Part shown: positions 48,149-58,902 of the stretch, piece after piece | Layout: each line of letters starts with the position of its first letter | Position numbering within the stretch: the first letter of the stretch is position 1 | NCBI GenBank assembly: GCA_004802725.1 | Contig: SGPM01000090.1 | Span: forward strand, 1-64,000 | Direction: 5' to 3' | Source of the DNA: Antrodiella citrinella | Taxonomy: Eukaryota; Basidiomycota; Agaricomycetes; Polyporales; Steccherinaceae | Length of the DNA: 64,000 bases | The notes under the pieces: generated by a model | Databases searched by the model: none | Told to the model about the DNA's origin: nothing | The model's input: only the letters and a program-made list of their open reading frames with translations | Made by a program: the position numbers and the translations under genes

Positions 48149-48445
48149 ATCGGGGAGGTATCAAGGTTCTCTAGAGTTTGATCCTTCATGAACTGCTGTA
48201 GTTTTTAGTAAAGGCGGATTTGTAGGTTGGAGACAATGTATGCACGAATCTACTTTGCATCGAGATTATTATATGCGATCGTTCGATCGTTTTGGAAGTC
48301 ATGTCCGCAGACCTGCTTCTGAGACGATGTATCTAGTAAGGTATACGATTTCATTCTAACTTTGGACTTGTATGTTGAATACTAGCCAGCTATGTATGGC
48401 GCTAGGGCTACATCTTGACTTCGACATGATTATACAGACAAATAT
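48149..48445. other. convergent 3' region
   Basis: About 300 nt between the 47034 gene and the end of the hydroxyacid dehydrogenase gene. AT-rich; no other feature was seen. Confidence 0.35.
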
Positions 48446-49936
48446 TCAAACCTTGGATACTTGTACTTCTGCAACGAGCGGTATCCCTGCAAGTCCTGCA
48501 AGAAGATTCTGCACAGCTATCGTACCCATGCCGATCCGGCTTTCCCAGGTCGCGCTACCAATGTGCGGAATCATGACACATCTATACAATAGTCAAAAAG
48601 TAGCACCATCACAATAAAAGTAAAGCACAGACCTCGGTTCTTTGACGAGAGGGTGATCCACGGTGACGTTGGGTTCTCCCTCTACGACATCTACTCCCGC
48701 ACCCCACAGCCAGCCCTCCTTCAACGCTTTGGCCAACGCGTCGGAGTCTACTAAGGTGCCGCGTGCATTGTTCACTAGCACAGCGGTCTTCTTCATCTGC
48801 TTCAAGAATGTCTCGTTGACGATGTGGTATGTCTCCGGCCCACCTGGGGCAAGGATATACAGGACATCGCTTTCTCGAGCCAGCTGGTCAAGCTCAACAC
48901 GCTGCACGGTCGTCAGAGTAGGGTGCCGCGCCTTGATCGTCTGCTCAATTTCTTTTGCACGAGCTGGATCCTTGGAACGAGCGACATACACGCAGCGCGT
49001 GTATCCGAAACCAATCATACGAGCAAGTGTAGCCTGCGCGATGCGACCAAACCCGATGAAACCAACCGTGCGTATGTCCTGTGGGGAGTTCGGGCTCATC
49101 TGAGGACCGCATAACCCATACGGTGACCACCCCCAGCCAGGCCACTACTCGAACCACAGATGAGTTACGAATTGATGCACACAATAGGCTGGACTGACCT
49201 CCCCTTTCTCTACAACATTTGTGGCTTGTTTAGTGTTGCGACCAGCCATGAGCGCAAGCATAACAGAAGAGTCAGCGACTAGAGATGACCCCTTCGTCAT
49301 CATACTTATCGGAGAATTTGAGGTATACACACACCGGAGTCGGATAAAATGTCTGGTGTGTTTCCCAACTTGATTCCACGTTTGGCTAATTCTTTCAGAT
49401 CAACATGATCTGTACAACGTTATGGTTTAATCGTTTTCCTCACGCGGCTTAAAACTCTCATCTTACCATATCCAACTGACATAGTTGATACCACTTTCAG
49501 ATTAGGGCCCGCTGAGTTCACGAATCAGCAACCCATTCCGTCAGATGAACCTCTGTCAAGTTCACGTACCTGCATCGAAGACTTCTGCGTCGATCTGCGC
49601 TCAAATGAATACATGCAATCAAGCTGAAACAAAGACACGAGTTACCTTTTCGAACAACATGATAATGCAGCCATCAGCCCCGGCGATGTTCTTCAGGAGC
49701 CATTCTTTGCCTGACGCGCTCTCGTGCGGCCATACGACGACCTACAAACATAATGAGGGTAAACTGAGAAAGGGTGAGAACATGACACGTACGTCCAGGT
49801 TGGGCTGATTATACAGCAGAGGCATGACCTCCGGTCCCAAGTCGAGGGAGACAACGACCTTCAATTTCCTGAAATTACGATTAAGAACAACACAATCCAC
49901 CAAGTAAAAGGGCACAAACTTTTGCACTTCAGCCAT
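48446..49936 (-). CDS. D-isomer 2-hydroxyacid dehydrogenase, glyoxylate/hydroxypyruvate reductase type
   Basis: Reduces glyoxylate or hydroxypyruvate with NAD(P)H. The first exon is only 17 nt (MAEVQ plus two bases, from 49936); after a GT-AG intron the frame reads KKLKVVVSLDLGPEVMPLLYNQ. Further exons give VVVWPHESASGKEWLLKNIAGADGCIIM, a KVVSTMSVGYDHVD-type join, ADSSVMLALMAGRN and WAGWGWSPYGLCG. The large exon has TVGFIGFGRIAQATLARM (GxGxxG NAD-binding loop), VLYILAPGGPETYHIVN, LVNNARGTLVDSDALAKAL (catalytic Arg), GVDVVEGEPNVT (Glu) and, in the last exon, MIPHIGSATWESR (catalytic His). All of the expected active-site motifs are present. About 330 residues is normal for the family. Confidence 0.88.
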
Positions 49937-50460
49937 TGCACTATCTAACACTTCGAAGACAAGAAAAAAGTACGAAGGAAACAGATATAGTGGGAACGAA
50001 CATCAAGTCGATGAGAATTGTAACACCGAGCTAGGGCTTGAACGATATCGGGGACGGAGTACCGGGCCGTAACGGTCTCTCCCGGCGCTCCGTGAGTGCT
50101 CCGTGAATCCGCTGGTCCGAGTCCGCCAGCGCAATGGCATTCGAAAATTTTGCTACTGCTGGCTTAGTCTCGTGAATCAGACGTTATGTACAGTGTGTGC
50201 GGAAGACAGACCAGGCATGCTCCCTGGGCCTCTCGGGAGAACCCGATCGGAGCCCGAAAACTTTGAAGGCACACACTGTACACGTAGTCGGTGCCCTCAG
50301 TTGTACCGACTACTGCTGGCTCAGCATTGATCATCCATCGGACCCCCGCGATGGTATCCAAGATAAATAGAGCCTCCGTGATCGACGTATAATAACGACG
50401 ACGCCACGCTACAAGGACTGTTCCCCTTTCCTTTGCATACTCTTCATCGTCGAAATCACT
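49937..50460. other. upstream region of the reductase gene
   Basis: About 0.5 kb, divergent between the reductase and the aldo-keto reductase remnant. No supported gene was seen. Confidence 0.35.
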
Positions 50461-51616
50461 TTGCCAACGCGAAAAATCGGTGGAAATGCTGTGACGGCTG
50501 TTGGGTATGGAACAATGGGCCTTTCAGCAGCCTATGACAAGCCCAAAGCAGACGCGGATCGACTTGACGTGCGTGTTCTTGGACTTTCAGCCTCTTAATC
50601 GCGCTGAATGAGTTGGTACAGTTTCTAGATCGCCTTTACGAGTCAGGTTGTACCTTTTGGGACACATCAGACCGCTACGGAGACAGCGAAGATCTACTTG
50701 GAAAGTGGTACGTTCATTTTGAACTACTCGATCGGTGTTTGCTGGGTAGCTTACTAAGATTGCACAGGTTCAAACGATCTGTATTATATCCATAGGGTGG
50801 ATCAGGAAATACCTATTGAGGTTGGTTCTATAGTCTTATCATAAATGAGCTCATGCTGAAAACCACTTACAGTAGCATACAATGTGTGCTCTGAAGAAAC
50901 TCGTTGAGTGCGTTCTATTCACGCTATTGAGATCATCAGCTGAGATCATCTTGCGGAGCTGGAAAGATCGGCCAGATCGGTATATCTGAGTGCTCCGAGG
51001 ACACCCTTGGTCGTGCTCACGCTGTGCATCCCATTGCGGCCGCACAGCTCGAATATTCACCGATTACGCTTGAGAAGATCCCAAGCTGAACCTCCTCAAC
51101 GCATTCCGCGAGCTTGGTATCACCGTTGTGGTATACTATCCTCTGGGACGAGGAGTCCTCACTGGACAATATACAAAGTCATACCCGTGATTCATTGATG
51201 CTAGGTGTCTGACCCTGCCGTTTACTTGACAGCATTCTCCAGACGAATTTGAGGAGGGCGACTTTAGAGTTGCCATTACCCGCTACTCGAGGGAGAACTG
51301 GCCCAACGTGATGAAATTGGCAGATGGCCTGAAGACCATCACCTTGGCGTGGGTGCTTGCTCAAGGGGATGATATTATCCCGATTCCAGGTACTCGTTCT
51401 GTGAAGGTAGGATCATCCCAATCACTTCACGCAAGACAATACTAATCTTGGCTGCAGTATCTGCACGAGAATCTGGACGCATTGAAGATCAAATTGTCGC
51501 CCGAGGTGATCAAGGAGGTCAGAACGATTACACGGAACGCCGGAGCCTCGAGTCTGTCGAGGTATCCTTCCGCTGCCGTGGGGTTGACCTATGCGAACAC
51601 CCCACCACTCAAGTAG
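50461..51616 (+). pseudogene. broken aldo-keto reductase
   Basis: Aldo-keto reductases reduce carbonyls with NADPH on a TIM barrel. Pieces in order: PTRKIGGNAVTAVGYGTMGLS, FLDRLYESGCTFWDTSDRYGDSEDLLGKW (Asp and Tyr of the active site) and YYIHRVDQEIPIE (His). Then come [96 protein letters not shown] and a C-terminus ending at 51616. Defects: no ATG in frame at the 5' end; the segment between GKW and YYIHRVD (about 50 residues in relatives, including the active-site Lys) is missing; and the frame changes after SPITLE. Together these make a pseudogene more likely than a misread gene. It converges on the RUS gene, 85 nt away. Confidence 0.75.
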
Positions 51617-51701
51617 ACTGCAAATGAAATGAAGAATCAATCGGACGAAATGATAGGGAACTTGTACAATGTGTGCTATAAAGCTGAGTCTATAGATCCG
51701 T

Positions 51702-53650
51702 CTACCTATTCTTCTTATCCTCTTGGCTCTCGACACTGATCGTCTTCGGAGTGCCAGTGAGGATCCCTGTAGTATCCACGTGCCAACCACCCCGCATTAT
51801 GTCGCGTATGAAGTGCTTGTAAACGGTATCAACCCTGCTCTTATTCCAGTCTATGATATCGAGTCGGGCCTCGGAACGCATGCGAGGCATCGCGCATGAT
51901 GCTATCGTGTTCGCAACTATCCACGCTTCTAGATGACAATGCTGATCGTGTCCATCCTTCAGGACGATAGATACCTGGGGTATGCTCCCTGAAGTATCCA
52001 ACCCGATTACATATTTCTTGTCCGAAAAGATATCGAGTAGACGGCGCAGATAGCTATCAGCGTCCGACGGCTGACTGGAAAGCAATGTGGGTATTATCGA
52101 CGAGAGTGGCGCTCCGATGATTGCGCGTCCTGTCACGTAAACTCGATTTGAGTGGCTTTTTAACAGGACGTCGTTTCTGCCAAAAAGGTGCTCTTTCGAT
52201 GCCACAGTAGATGGTGATAACACAGGACGCGATTCCTTCGGCTCTGGGTTCTCGTCTGCGATACGTGATAAATATGAGTTCGAAGTGGAAATGTACTGAC
52301 AATGGAGTCAAATGACACGCACCGTCCAACAGGCCTTCGCTGTAGGCAGCCCAGAGAATCGTGGCACGTTGTCGATTGAGAGTGCTCATGACTACCGCAC
52401 GAACAGCTACATAGTTGATCCATATGTGCAAGACGAGAAGTATTGCCACCACGGTATAAGTCCGGTTTGATGTGGACAAATACGGCATCAACAGGGACCC
52501 ACTCTGGTGAAAACACGTGAGCCAGTGAGTGATCTGCAGCATGACTCGATTTGAGATCGATCTTACCAACATGCCAGCGAGTGCGAGAACGGTCTCCTTA
52601 CTCGCATCTTTAGCACTGAGGTCGCCCACGTCCCCCGGCACGACACCGTCCTGCGCGTGATGCAATGTGATGGCCGCCTTTGCGCCTCCAGCGGCTATGC
52701 CACACAACGCTCGGAAAGCACCACTCAAACACAGCGCGACCAAGCGTAGGGAAGTCCCAGGTGTACGGACGACAAAAGGAGGACTGAGAGACAGGGAGAA
52801 GCTCGAAAGTTGAGGAGACAGGAGGTCGAGCACTATGGCGACATCGTTGGTCACGTCGGCGACCAGTCTGTAGGTCTTAGCTTCTGGGTAGAGGAGTGTG
52901 CCCAAGTAATATGCACTCAGAATGGCTTAACCGCACAGTATAAGCTTTTTAATTATTGAAAAGTCGAGCGATCGACTGACTCGTGAAACGACTGAACGCG
53001 TCTTGCAGCACAGTGAGAAGGACGGCATGCGTGGCCGAAGCTTTTGCGTTTCCGATTCCATGCCCTGAAATGCAACAAGTAGTTCAGAGAAAAGCATGCA
53101 GACTATGAGGAAGGATCTACCTTCAAGTACCGCGCGTGAAGCGATCAACCCAGCCAGGGAACTGCAAAAAGCTTGTAGCCCATTGTATATTTGAACTCTA
53201 GAAACCAGCACCGCTCAACTTCAGTTACAGCTCCTCATAATTGAATGAGTCCTACTCAGTATAATCTGGTGAACATGTTCCAATATCAGCCTTCACTTTC
53301 GAGGTAATTCGTGGATACGAACTACGCACCTGACGACACACTGGCGGGATATCCTGCGGGTAAGAAGACATTTCGGAAGAAGCTGCGCCAGTCCAGACGT
53401 GTCCACGTAGCAAATGTCTGCTTCAGAACCGTTGGTTTTGCCTAAGTTCACTCTTTTAGTCTATACGTACACGTTCGAGTCGTTTGCGGAGGTACCAAGA
53501 CACGTCATGGCACCATTTCCCACATACCTCCATTCTGACTGAAATCCTTGGATCGCCAATTTTATGAACAAATGAAACATATCCAGAGCTGTCTTTTTCT
53601 ATAATACGCAGCGGTGTTGTAGAAACACTTGATGGTTCAAAGGAATTCAT
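51702..53650 (-). CDS. RUS (root UVB sensitive, DUF647) family membrane protein
   Basis: RUS family proteins are found across plants, animals and fungi; their biochemical role is not settled. ATG 53650 gives MNSFEPSSVSTTPLRIIEK. A later exon reads RSFFRNVFLPAGYPASVSS, the family hallmark FLPxGYPxSV, then VYNGLQAFCSSLAGLIASRAVL, GIGNAKASATHAVLLTVLQDAF, LYPEAKTYRLVADVTNDVAI, LDLLSPQ and a helix-rich stretch with FRALCGIAAGGAKAAITLHHA and VGDLSAKDASKETVLALAGML. A later helix reads VVAILLVLHIWINYVAVRAVVM followed by TLNRQRATILW, also typical of the family. The C-terminal half is soluble, with IFSDKKYVIGLD and HCHLEAWIVANTIASC, and ends KKNR. About ten exons. Confidence 0.85.
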
Positions 53651-54523
53651 GGCTGAGAGGCTACACTAACAGCCGCCGTGACGGGTTCAAATTCTGGTTC
53701 GTAATGTCACTTGTCACGATGCCACGGTCGACAGTGAGTGACGGTGACAGTGACACTGTGCTGCCAGTGCGTCCTCGGCGCGTTTGCTCGCGTATGTCTA
53801 GATGCTGTCTACGTTCCGGTGAGCTGTTTGCGCTTTGCTCATGTTAACCCACCAACTGTAGTTGATCACTGTAGTAAATTTGGGATTCCGCTCCCTATCC
53901 AGACTCGATCGTCTGTGAAGCAGTGTGATCGCTTTTTCTGCGTACGGATTCCTTCACCTCCTTCTATGTTTCATTCTTACTTTTGTGTGTTTTCCGCCAC
54001 TGTTGGCATCCCCTTTTGTTTGTCAGATATCTTTTCACATGTTTATCCCTACTGTATTTAGCTGTTGTCGTAGCTACTCAGAGATTATTGATTCATCTTT
54101 TCGCCCCTATCCGAGCGCGGCGCGCCAGACCTACAACAATTACGAAGTCTCGGATTCACAACTGCAAGAGATCTACTAGACACCCTCCCGTCTAATGTTC
54201 AGCGGGATTCGACACCGGCATTCCCGATTCGGAGTATCCAGATTTAAAACAACATTTGCCTCCGCCGAACCATCCTCTCATGATTGGAGTCTCATCCTTT
54301 CGCTGACATGTCATGGAGGATAAACTACGGAAACTTGAGACATCGTATTTCCGCTTATGCGCTGTCCCCCTATCGTTGCATACGAAACGCCGGGAGGATA
54401 ATAATCGCCACCGGGATCGTGTTCCCGTGTGTATAAGAGGGTACGGGACTCGTCGTAGCTGGTGTGTCTTTGGCTCGTCCTTGACACAGATCCGACTCTA
54501 GAAACCATCCACACAACACAACA
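53651..54523. other. divergent upstream region of RUS and P450 genes
   Basis: About 0.9 kb. A TATAAGA is seen at 54428-54434, 90 nt before the P450 start. Plus-strand short frames at 53738-54195 are Ser/Phe/Cys-rich and without motif. No gene supported. Confidence 0.35.
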
Positions 54524-56906
54524 ATGTTGAACGACCTGTTCGCACTTGTCCTGTTCATAGTCGCGATGTGGGCTATATGGGTAAATCGTCGTCCCAAGAC
54601 GCTCCCGCCTGGACCTCCCGCAGGCCTATGGGGCTTACATACTCATCTCATTCCGAAGACTGAGCCATGGAAGAAGTTCTACGAGTGGCACCAGATGTAT
54701 GGTGAGTTACGGTCAATGCCAGGGGTCGTGTTAATGGGGGCTTATAGCGCATGGACAGGTCCGGTCATTTCCTTCACCTTTGGCCCTCAGAATGTCGTTT
54801 GTACGCCTTTTCAGCTTCGAATGTGGACTGACGGAGACTGAGCGTTGTCTTCAACAATTAGCGCTTGGAACTGCGAAGGCTGCCTGGGATCTTTTGGAGA
54901 AGCGTGGAGATATCTATTCCAGTCGGCCAAGAAGCATCGTTGCGTAAGCAGTCTCTCGTACAATCTGGGTTGTGATACATAAACGCATACTCCACGGTAG
55001 GGGAGAGATTTATAGCGATGGCAACCGCGGTATATTCACGCCTTACAATCAGAGATGGAAGAACTGGAGATCGGTGAGTATTCTTCGGCAAACTGTAGTT
55101 GTCCTAGCTGACGATGCATTTGTAGCTTATGCAGGCCGGAATGAATCCGACTGCTTCATTGGCTTACAGGGAGAGGCAAACACTCGAAAGCGCTATTTTG
55201 TTGAAGGACCTCTTGGAAGACTCTGATCAGTACCGTGACAAGATCAAGAGGTAAGCTACAATTGACTGACATCTTTGCTTATGTGGCTAATCCCATGTGG
55301 AGGTAAGCTACAATTGACTGACATCTTTGCTTATGTGGCTAATCCCATGTGTAGATACACTACATCTGTTGTGTTCTCCATAGCGTACGGTAGGCGTGTC
55401 AGGTCGCTCAAGGATGACATAGTCCTTGGCAACGGTCAAGTGGAAGGTTGTAAGTTACTTCAGCCTGTATACGTGTCGCGCAGAATACTTACTCAGACTT
55501 GCCGTAGATATCGGAAAGTGAGTGTAAAATAAGGCCACAGTGTCTGACCCTTCTCACACATCTCACAACGCGTCATTTTAGGATTGTGTAAGTTGTCGTC
55601 TCCACTCTTGCGTACGTGACCACGCCTAACGATGTGACGATTAGACTTCCGGGGAAGTTCATGGTAGATTCTGTGAGCGGCCTTTTCGGATATTGCGTAC
55701 ACGGCTTACTCATGGAAATTGTGTCCAGTGGCCTATTTTGCTCTGGCTTCCCGTGCGTTCTTGCGACGCCTTCATTTCAAATTCGTCACTGATGTCCTTC
55801 CGGGACATAGAAATGGCTTCAGTGGTTCCGGTGGGAGCCCGAAGTCCGGAAGCAAAAGGACATCGACTTCTATATGTCCTTGATGAACACCGTGAAGAGC
55901 CAGATCGCTGACGGTACTGCGCAAAACTCGATGGCGACTCGCGCCCTGGACAAGCAGTCCCAATTTGGCCTGGATGAAGTGCAGACGGCATATGCGCTTT
56001 CCGGTCCTTACGCTGCTGGTGTTGGCACGGTGAGCTGCCCTGTTTAACGTGCTTGAATGGTGTTGTCTGATCGGTCCGACACACGTTGAAGACTACGGCC
56101 GCGGCTGACATTCTGCTCAGTGAGTTCTTTGCTTATAAATACAGCATTCATTTTTGACCGTTTTTGTTCTCAGTGGCAATGCTCAACTATCCTGAATGCC
56201 TGCAGAAAGCCCAAGAAGAGCTGGACAGAGTAGTGGGACCTCATCGCCTGCCAGACTTCACAGACGAGAAAACCTTACCTTACTGCCAAGCGTGCATCAA
56301 GGAGGCGCAACGGTGGTACACGCTCGCTCCGACTGGTGTCCCTCACGCGGTGTTGCAAGACGACGAATACGAGGGTATGTTCATTCCAAAGGGTACAACG
56401 ATCTATTCCAATCTCTAGTAAGTCGCCGTCAGACGTTGATACTCTACGGAAAACTTAAGGTTAACTACTAGTGCGATATTCCGTGACCCCGAAATGTTCC
56501 CTGAGCCTGAGGTGTATCGCCCAGAACGATTCCTCAACACAGACGATCCTCGTTTCAATAACTTCCTTCTTCAGTTTGGCTTTGGCCGCAGGATATGTCC
56601 AGGCATGCACGTTGCTTCGGCATCTCTGTTTCTCATCTTCACTAGGTAAGTACTGACTGCGCCAAGCAGTCGGATCTGTTTTCCTCACGTTATTGAACCA
56701 ACAGGTTGCTTTGGGCTTTCAATATCACCCCTAAGAAGGATGACATGGGTAAACCCATAATCCCGGATTTTAATGTCGGAGAGACCTCGCTCATCCGTTC
56801 CCCCCTTCCATTCGGGATCGTCCTCGAGCCTCGCCGGAACGATGTCGCTGAGATCATTTTGCGGGAGGCAGAGTCGGCAGAGGATCAGCTTAAGTCTTGG
56901 CTTTGA
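54524..56906 (+). CDS. cytochrome P450 monooxygenase
   Basis: A haem-thiolate monooxygenase of the endoplasmic reticulum. The N-terminal anchor is MLNDLFALVLFIVAMWAIWV, followed by the Pro-rich hinge LPPGPPAG. Later exons read GPVISFTFGPQNVV, YSSRPRSIVA, FTPYNQRWKNWRSLMQ and an I-helix region YAAGVGTTAAADIL. Then come the E-x-x-R motif (CIKEAQRW), PERF (VYRPERFL) and the haem loop FGFGRRICPGMHVA with the axial Cys. The stop is at 56906. About 13 short exons, as usual for CYP genes of Agaricomycetes; exons between 55440 and 55720 are small and approximate. Intron 55251-55354 is an exact doubled intron. The substrate and CYP family number cannot be assigned by eye; it resembles the O-methylsterigmatocystin-oxidoreductase-like group common in wood-decay fungi. 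Confidence 0.88.
55251..55354 (+). repeat. tandem duplication of a whole 52-nt intron within the P450 gene
   Basis: Two 52-nt copies, 55251-55302 and 55303-55354, differ at one base: copy 1 ends GGAG and copy 2 ends GTAG. Each begins with GTAAGCTAC, so each is a complete intron sequence. Removal of both restores KIKRYTTSVVF. Copy 1 lacks a good acceptor, so splicing as one 104-nt intron (first donor, last acceptor) is most likely. Confidence 0.85.
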
Positions 56907-57434
56907 CACGCCCAAATTCCTACTCACCCATATCTGTCATTCCATGTTTCTCTTTCAATTTGAATGTTTTGAGATGCTTGCACGTGATTACGTAACGCGA
57001 CCCGGAAATCATGTTCGCAACCGTCACTCAAGCTCTTTCATCAATATTCACAAATCGCTCCGATTTTTCAAGTTAGGTATCGTGATGATTCGAGACCAAG
57101 CTTGGGGTGGTTGATCATTTTATAGCGTGCGTTCCGTGAAATCCCCTCTTTGCTGTACGTTTCCCGACATCCCCGGTCGGCGTTGTCGACACTATTACTT
57201 TGCTCTCTCTATTTTAGCTTGATGAGCGCGTTCCCGATTTCATAGGATATGCTAACGCGCCATTGTATGTGTACAGGTGGAGCGCGCTGGGGTGACCCGC
57301 CCATTTTACACCGCCGCGCATGGAGCCGCGGGTCTCTCGCATTCTGCGTTTCATGGGGAGGAGCCGCATGGAAAGAGGCTATTGCGCTTCCTCCCCTCGC
57401 ATACGAGGTTGACATAATGTTTCGTGGTTCGCGG
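56907..57434. other. intergenic region after the P450 gene
   Basis: About 0.5 kb holding the P450 3' region and the F-box promoter. No coding feature was seen. Confidence 0.35.
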
Positions 57435-57442
57435 TATATATA
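57435..57442 (+). promoter_or_regulatory. TATA box of the F-box gene
   Basis: TATATATA lies 59 nt upstream of ATG 57494, a good position for a core promoter. Confidence 0.5.
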
Positions 57443-57493
57443 CAAAGGACAAGCTGAGGTGTGATTTCGTGTCCCCAACCTCATCGTATCACC

Positions 57494-58765
57494 ATGGAAG
57501 TCGTTCACGCTCGTCCAGCGCCCACCCATATCAACACTGACATTCATGCCAGAATCCCGACCATTGACATCCCTCAGGAGGTCTCCGACATCATCGTTGA
57601 CCTCCTCTCACGCGACGCCAGGTCCCTGAAGTCGTCTGCGCTTATTTCTCGACAATGGCGCGACCGCAGCCAATACCACCTGCACCACACTCTGAAGCTC
57701 GATCGCAAGAGCAACATCCCATCCCTTGTGGACATATACGGCGACAACCTCCTCCCCCACTACGTCCGCGCCATCTCCATTGACATGATGTGGGGCGACT
57801 TCTGGAGCATGATATGGGGCGAATCCTGGAGCAGCCTGCTTCCAATTTTCCATCAGTTCGATGGCGTACGCTCACTGTCGCTTGGACGTATGGGCCCCAT
57901 AAGCGTCGCGATGCACGAGTTCGTGTCCGAACGTTTCGCGTGTCTGGACTCCCTCTCCCTCACCTGCGTCTCCGTCGAGAACTTCTCCACGTTCTCAACC
58001 TTCCTGAACGCGCTCCCCCACCTCGCGCACCTAGCGCTGAAAGACGTGCACTGGTCGAAAGCCGGTGGAGAGGTCTCTCCGAGCGTACACAGACTCCGAA
58101 CACTCCGCCTCGCTTTTTGCACAGAGCAGAGCGTGTTCGTGAAGTGGCTGATGAGCGTGGGCGAGGATAAGCTTAGACTGGAGTCTCTCTCCCTGACGTG
58201 GTACCACGACTCCGACAGTTTGCGGGCTTTCGTGGGCTTCGTGGGCGGGCACTTGCAGCACCTCGCGTTCTCTTACGTGTTCTCGGACATTTTCTCGAGG
58301 GGTAAGCTTGCGGAAAGATGCTGTCTCATTATAGCGGATTCTCGTACTGATATATTGGTGTTAGATTGGAGGCAGTGTCCGCTGGACTTGAGCCCAAACA
58401 CGGGTTTGCGTACGCTCGAGTTCCAGCAAAACATCATGGCGCCCCACGTCTGGGGCAGCCTTTCCACCGTTCCCGAGATGCTGTCAAGTGTCGCGTCCTC
58501 GCGGCTCACCACACTGTGCTTGCACTTGACCAATCTGGAAGAGGAACCTGTCCCGTACGCGTGTTTGTCCACCATTGACGCTATACTCGACAAGTCACCT
58601 TTCATTTCCGCACTCGCGAAGGTCAACTTATTCACGGACGTGTCGCTCTCCCCTGAGAACGGGCGAGAGCACTGCATGGAACGGATTCAATGTTCCATCC
58701 ATTCTGCCATGCCGAAAGCGTTGAAGAAGGGTTTACTGCGTATCGGGTGTCTGTCTGCGAAATGA
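57494..58765 (+). CDS. F-box protein
   Basis: F-box proteins recruit substrates to SCF ubiquitin ligases through SKP1. The chosen ATG at 57494 gives MEVVHARPAPTHINTD; an earlier in-frame ATG at 57461 lies closer to the TATA box and is less likely. The F-box-like part is IDIPQEVSDIIVDLLSRD, then LKSSALISRQWRDRSQYHL (about residues 25-60). Leucine-rich stretches follow: LDSLSLTCVSVENF, LPHLAHLALKDVHW, LRLESLSLTWYHDSD and LRTLEFQQNIM. A stretch at 58302-58364 has intron signals (GTAAGC to TTAG), is 63 nt and has no stop, so both spliced and unspliced products stay in frame. The C-terminus is ordinary. It is convergent with the sphingosine-phosphate phosphatase gene. Confidence 0.75.
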   Translation: MEVVHARPAPTHINTDIHARIPTIDIPQEVSDIIVDLLSRDARSLKSSALISRQWRDRSQYHLHHTLKLDRKSNIPSLVDIYGDNLLPHYVRAISIDMMWGDFWSMIWGESWSSLLPIFHQFDGVRSLSLGRMGPISVAMHEFVSERFACLDSLSLTCVSVENFSTFSTFLNALPHLAHLALKDVHWSKAGGEVSPSVHRLRTLRLAFCTEQSVFVKWLMSVGEDKLRLESLSLTWYHDSDSLRAFVGFVGGHLQHLAFSYVFSDIFSRGKLAERCCLIIADSRTDILVLDWRQCPLDLSPNTGLRTLEFQQNIMAPHVWGSLSTVPEMLSSVASSRLTTLCLHLTNLEEEPVPYACLSTIDAILDKSPFISALAKVNLFTDVSLSPENGREHCMERIQCSIHSAMPKALKKGLLRIGCLSAK

Positions 58766-58902
58766 TGTGATGCAACGTCCAGATAGTATTGTAGGGGGCC
58801 GACGTAGAATAGTAATGTGTGTATATCGTTCGAGCGTAGCGTATAATATATAAGTTGGAACCTCACTTTCCCCTGTCATGTCATATCCGGAAACGAAACG
58901 GC

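Noticed and set aside
53640..53720. tRNA-like A and B boxes near the RUS gene start (GGCTGAGAGGC, GGGTTCAAATTC)
   Set aside because: Spacing is too short, stems do not pair and the region overlaps the RUS start codon.
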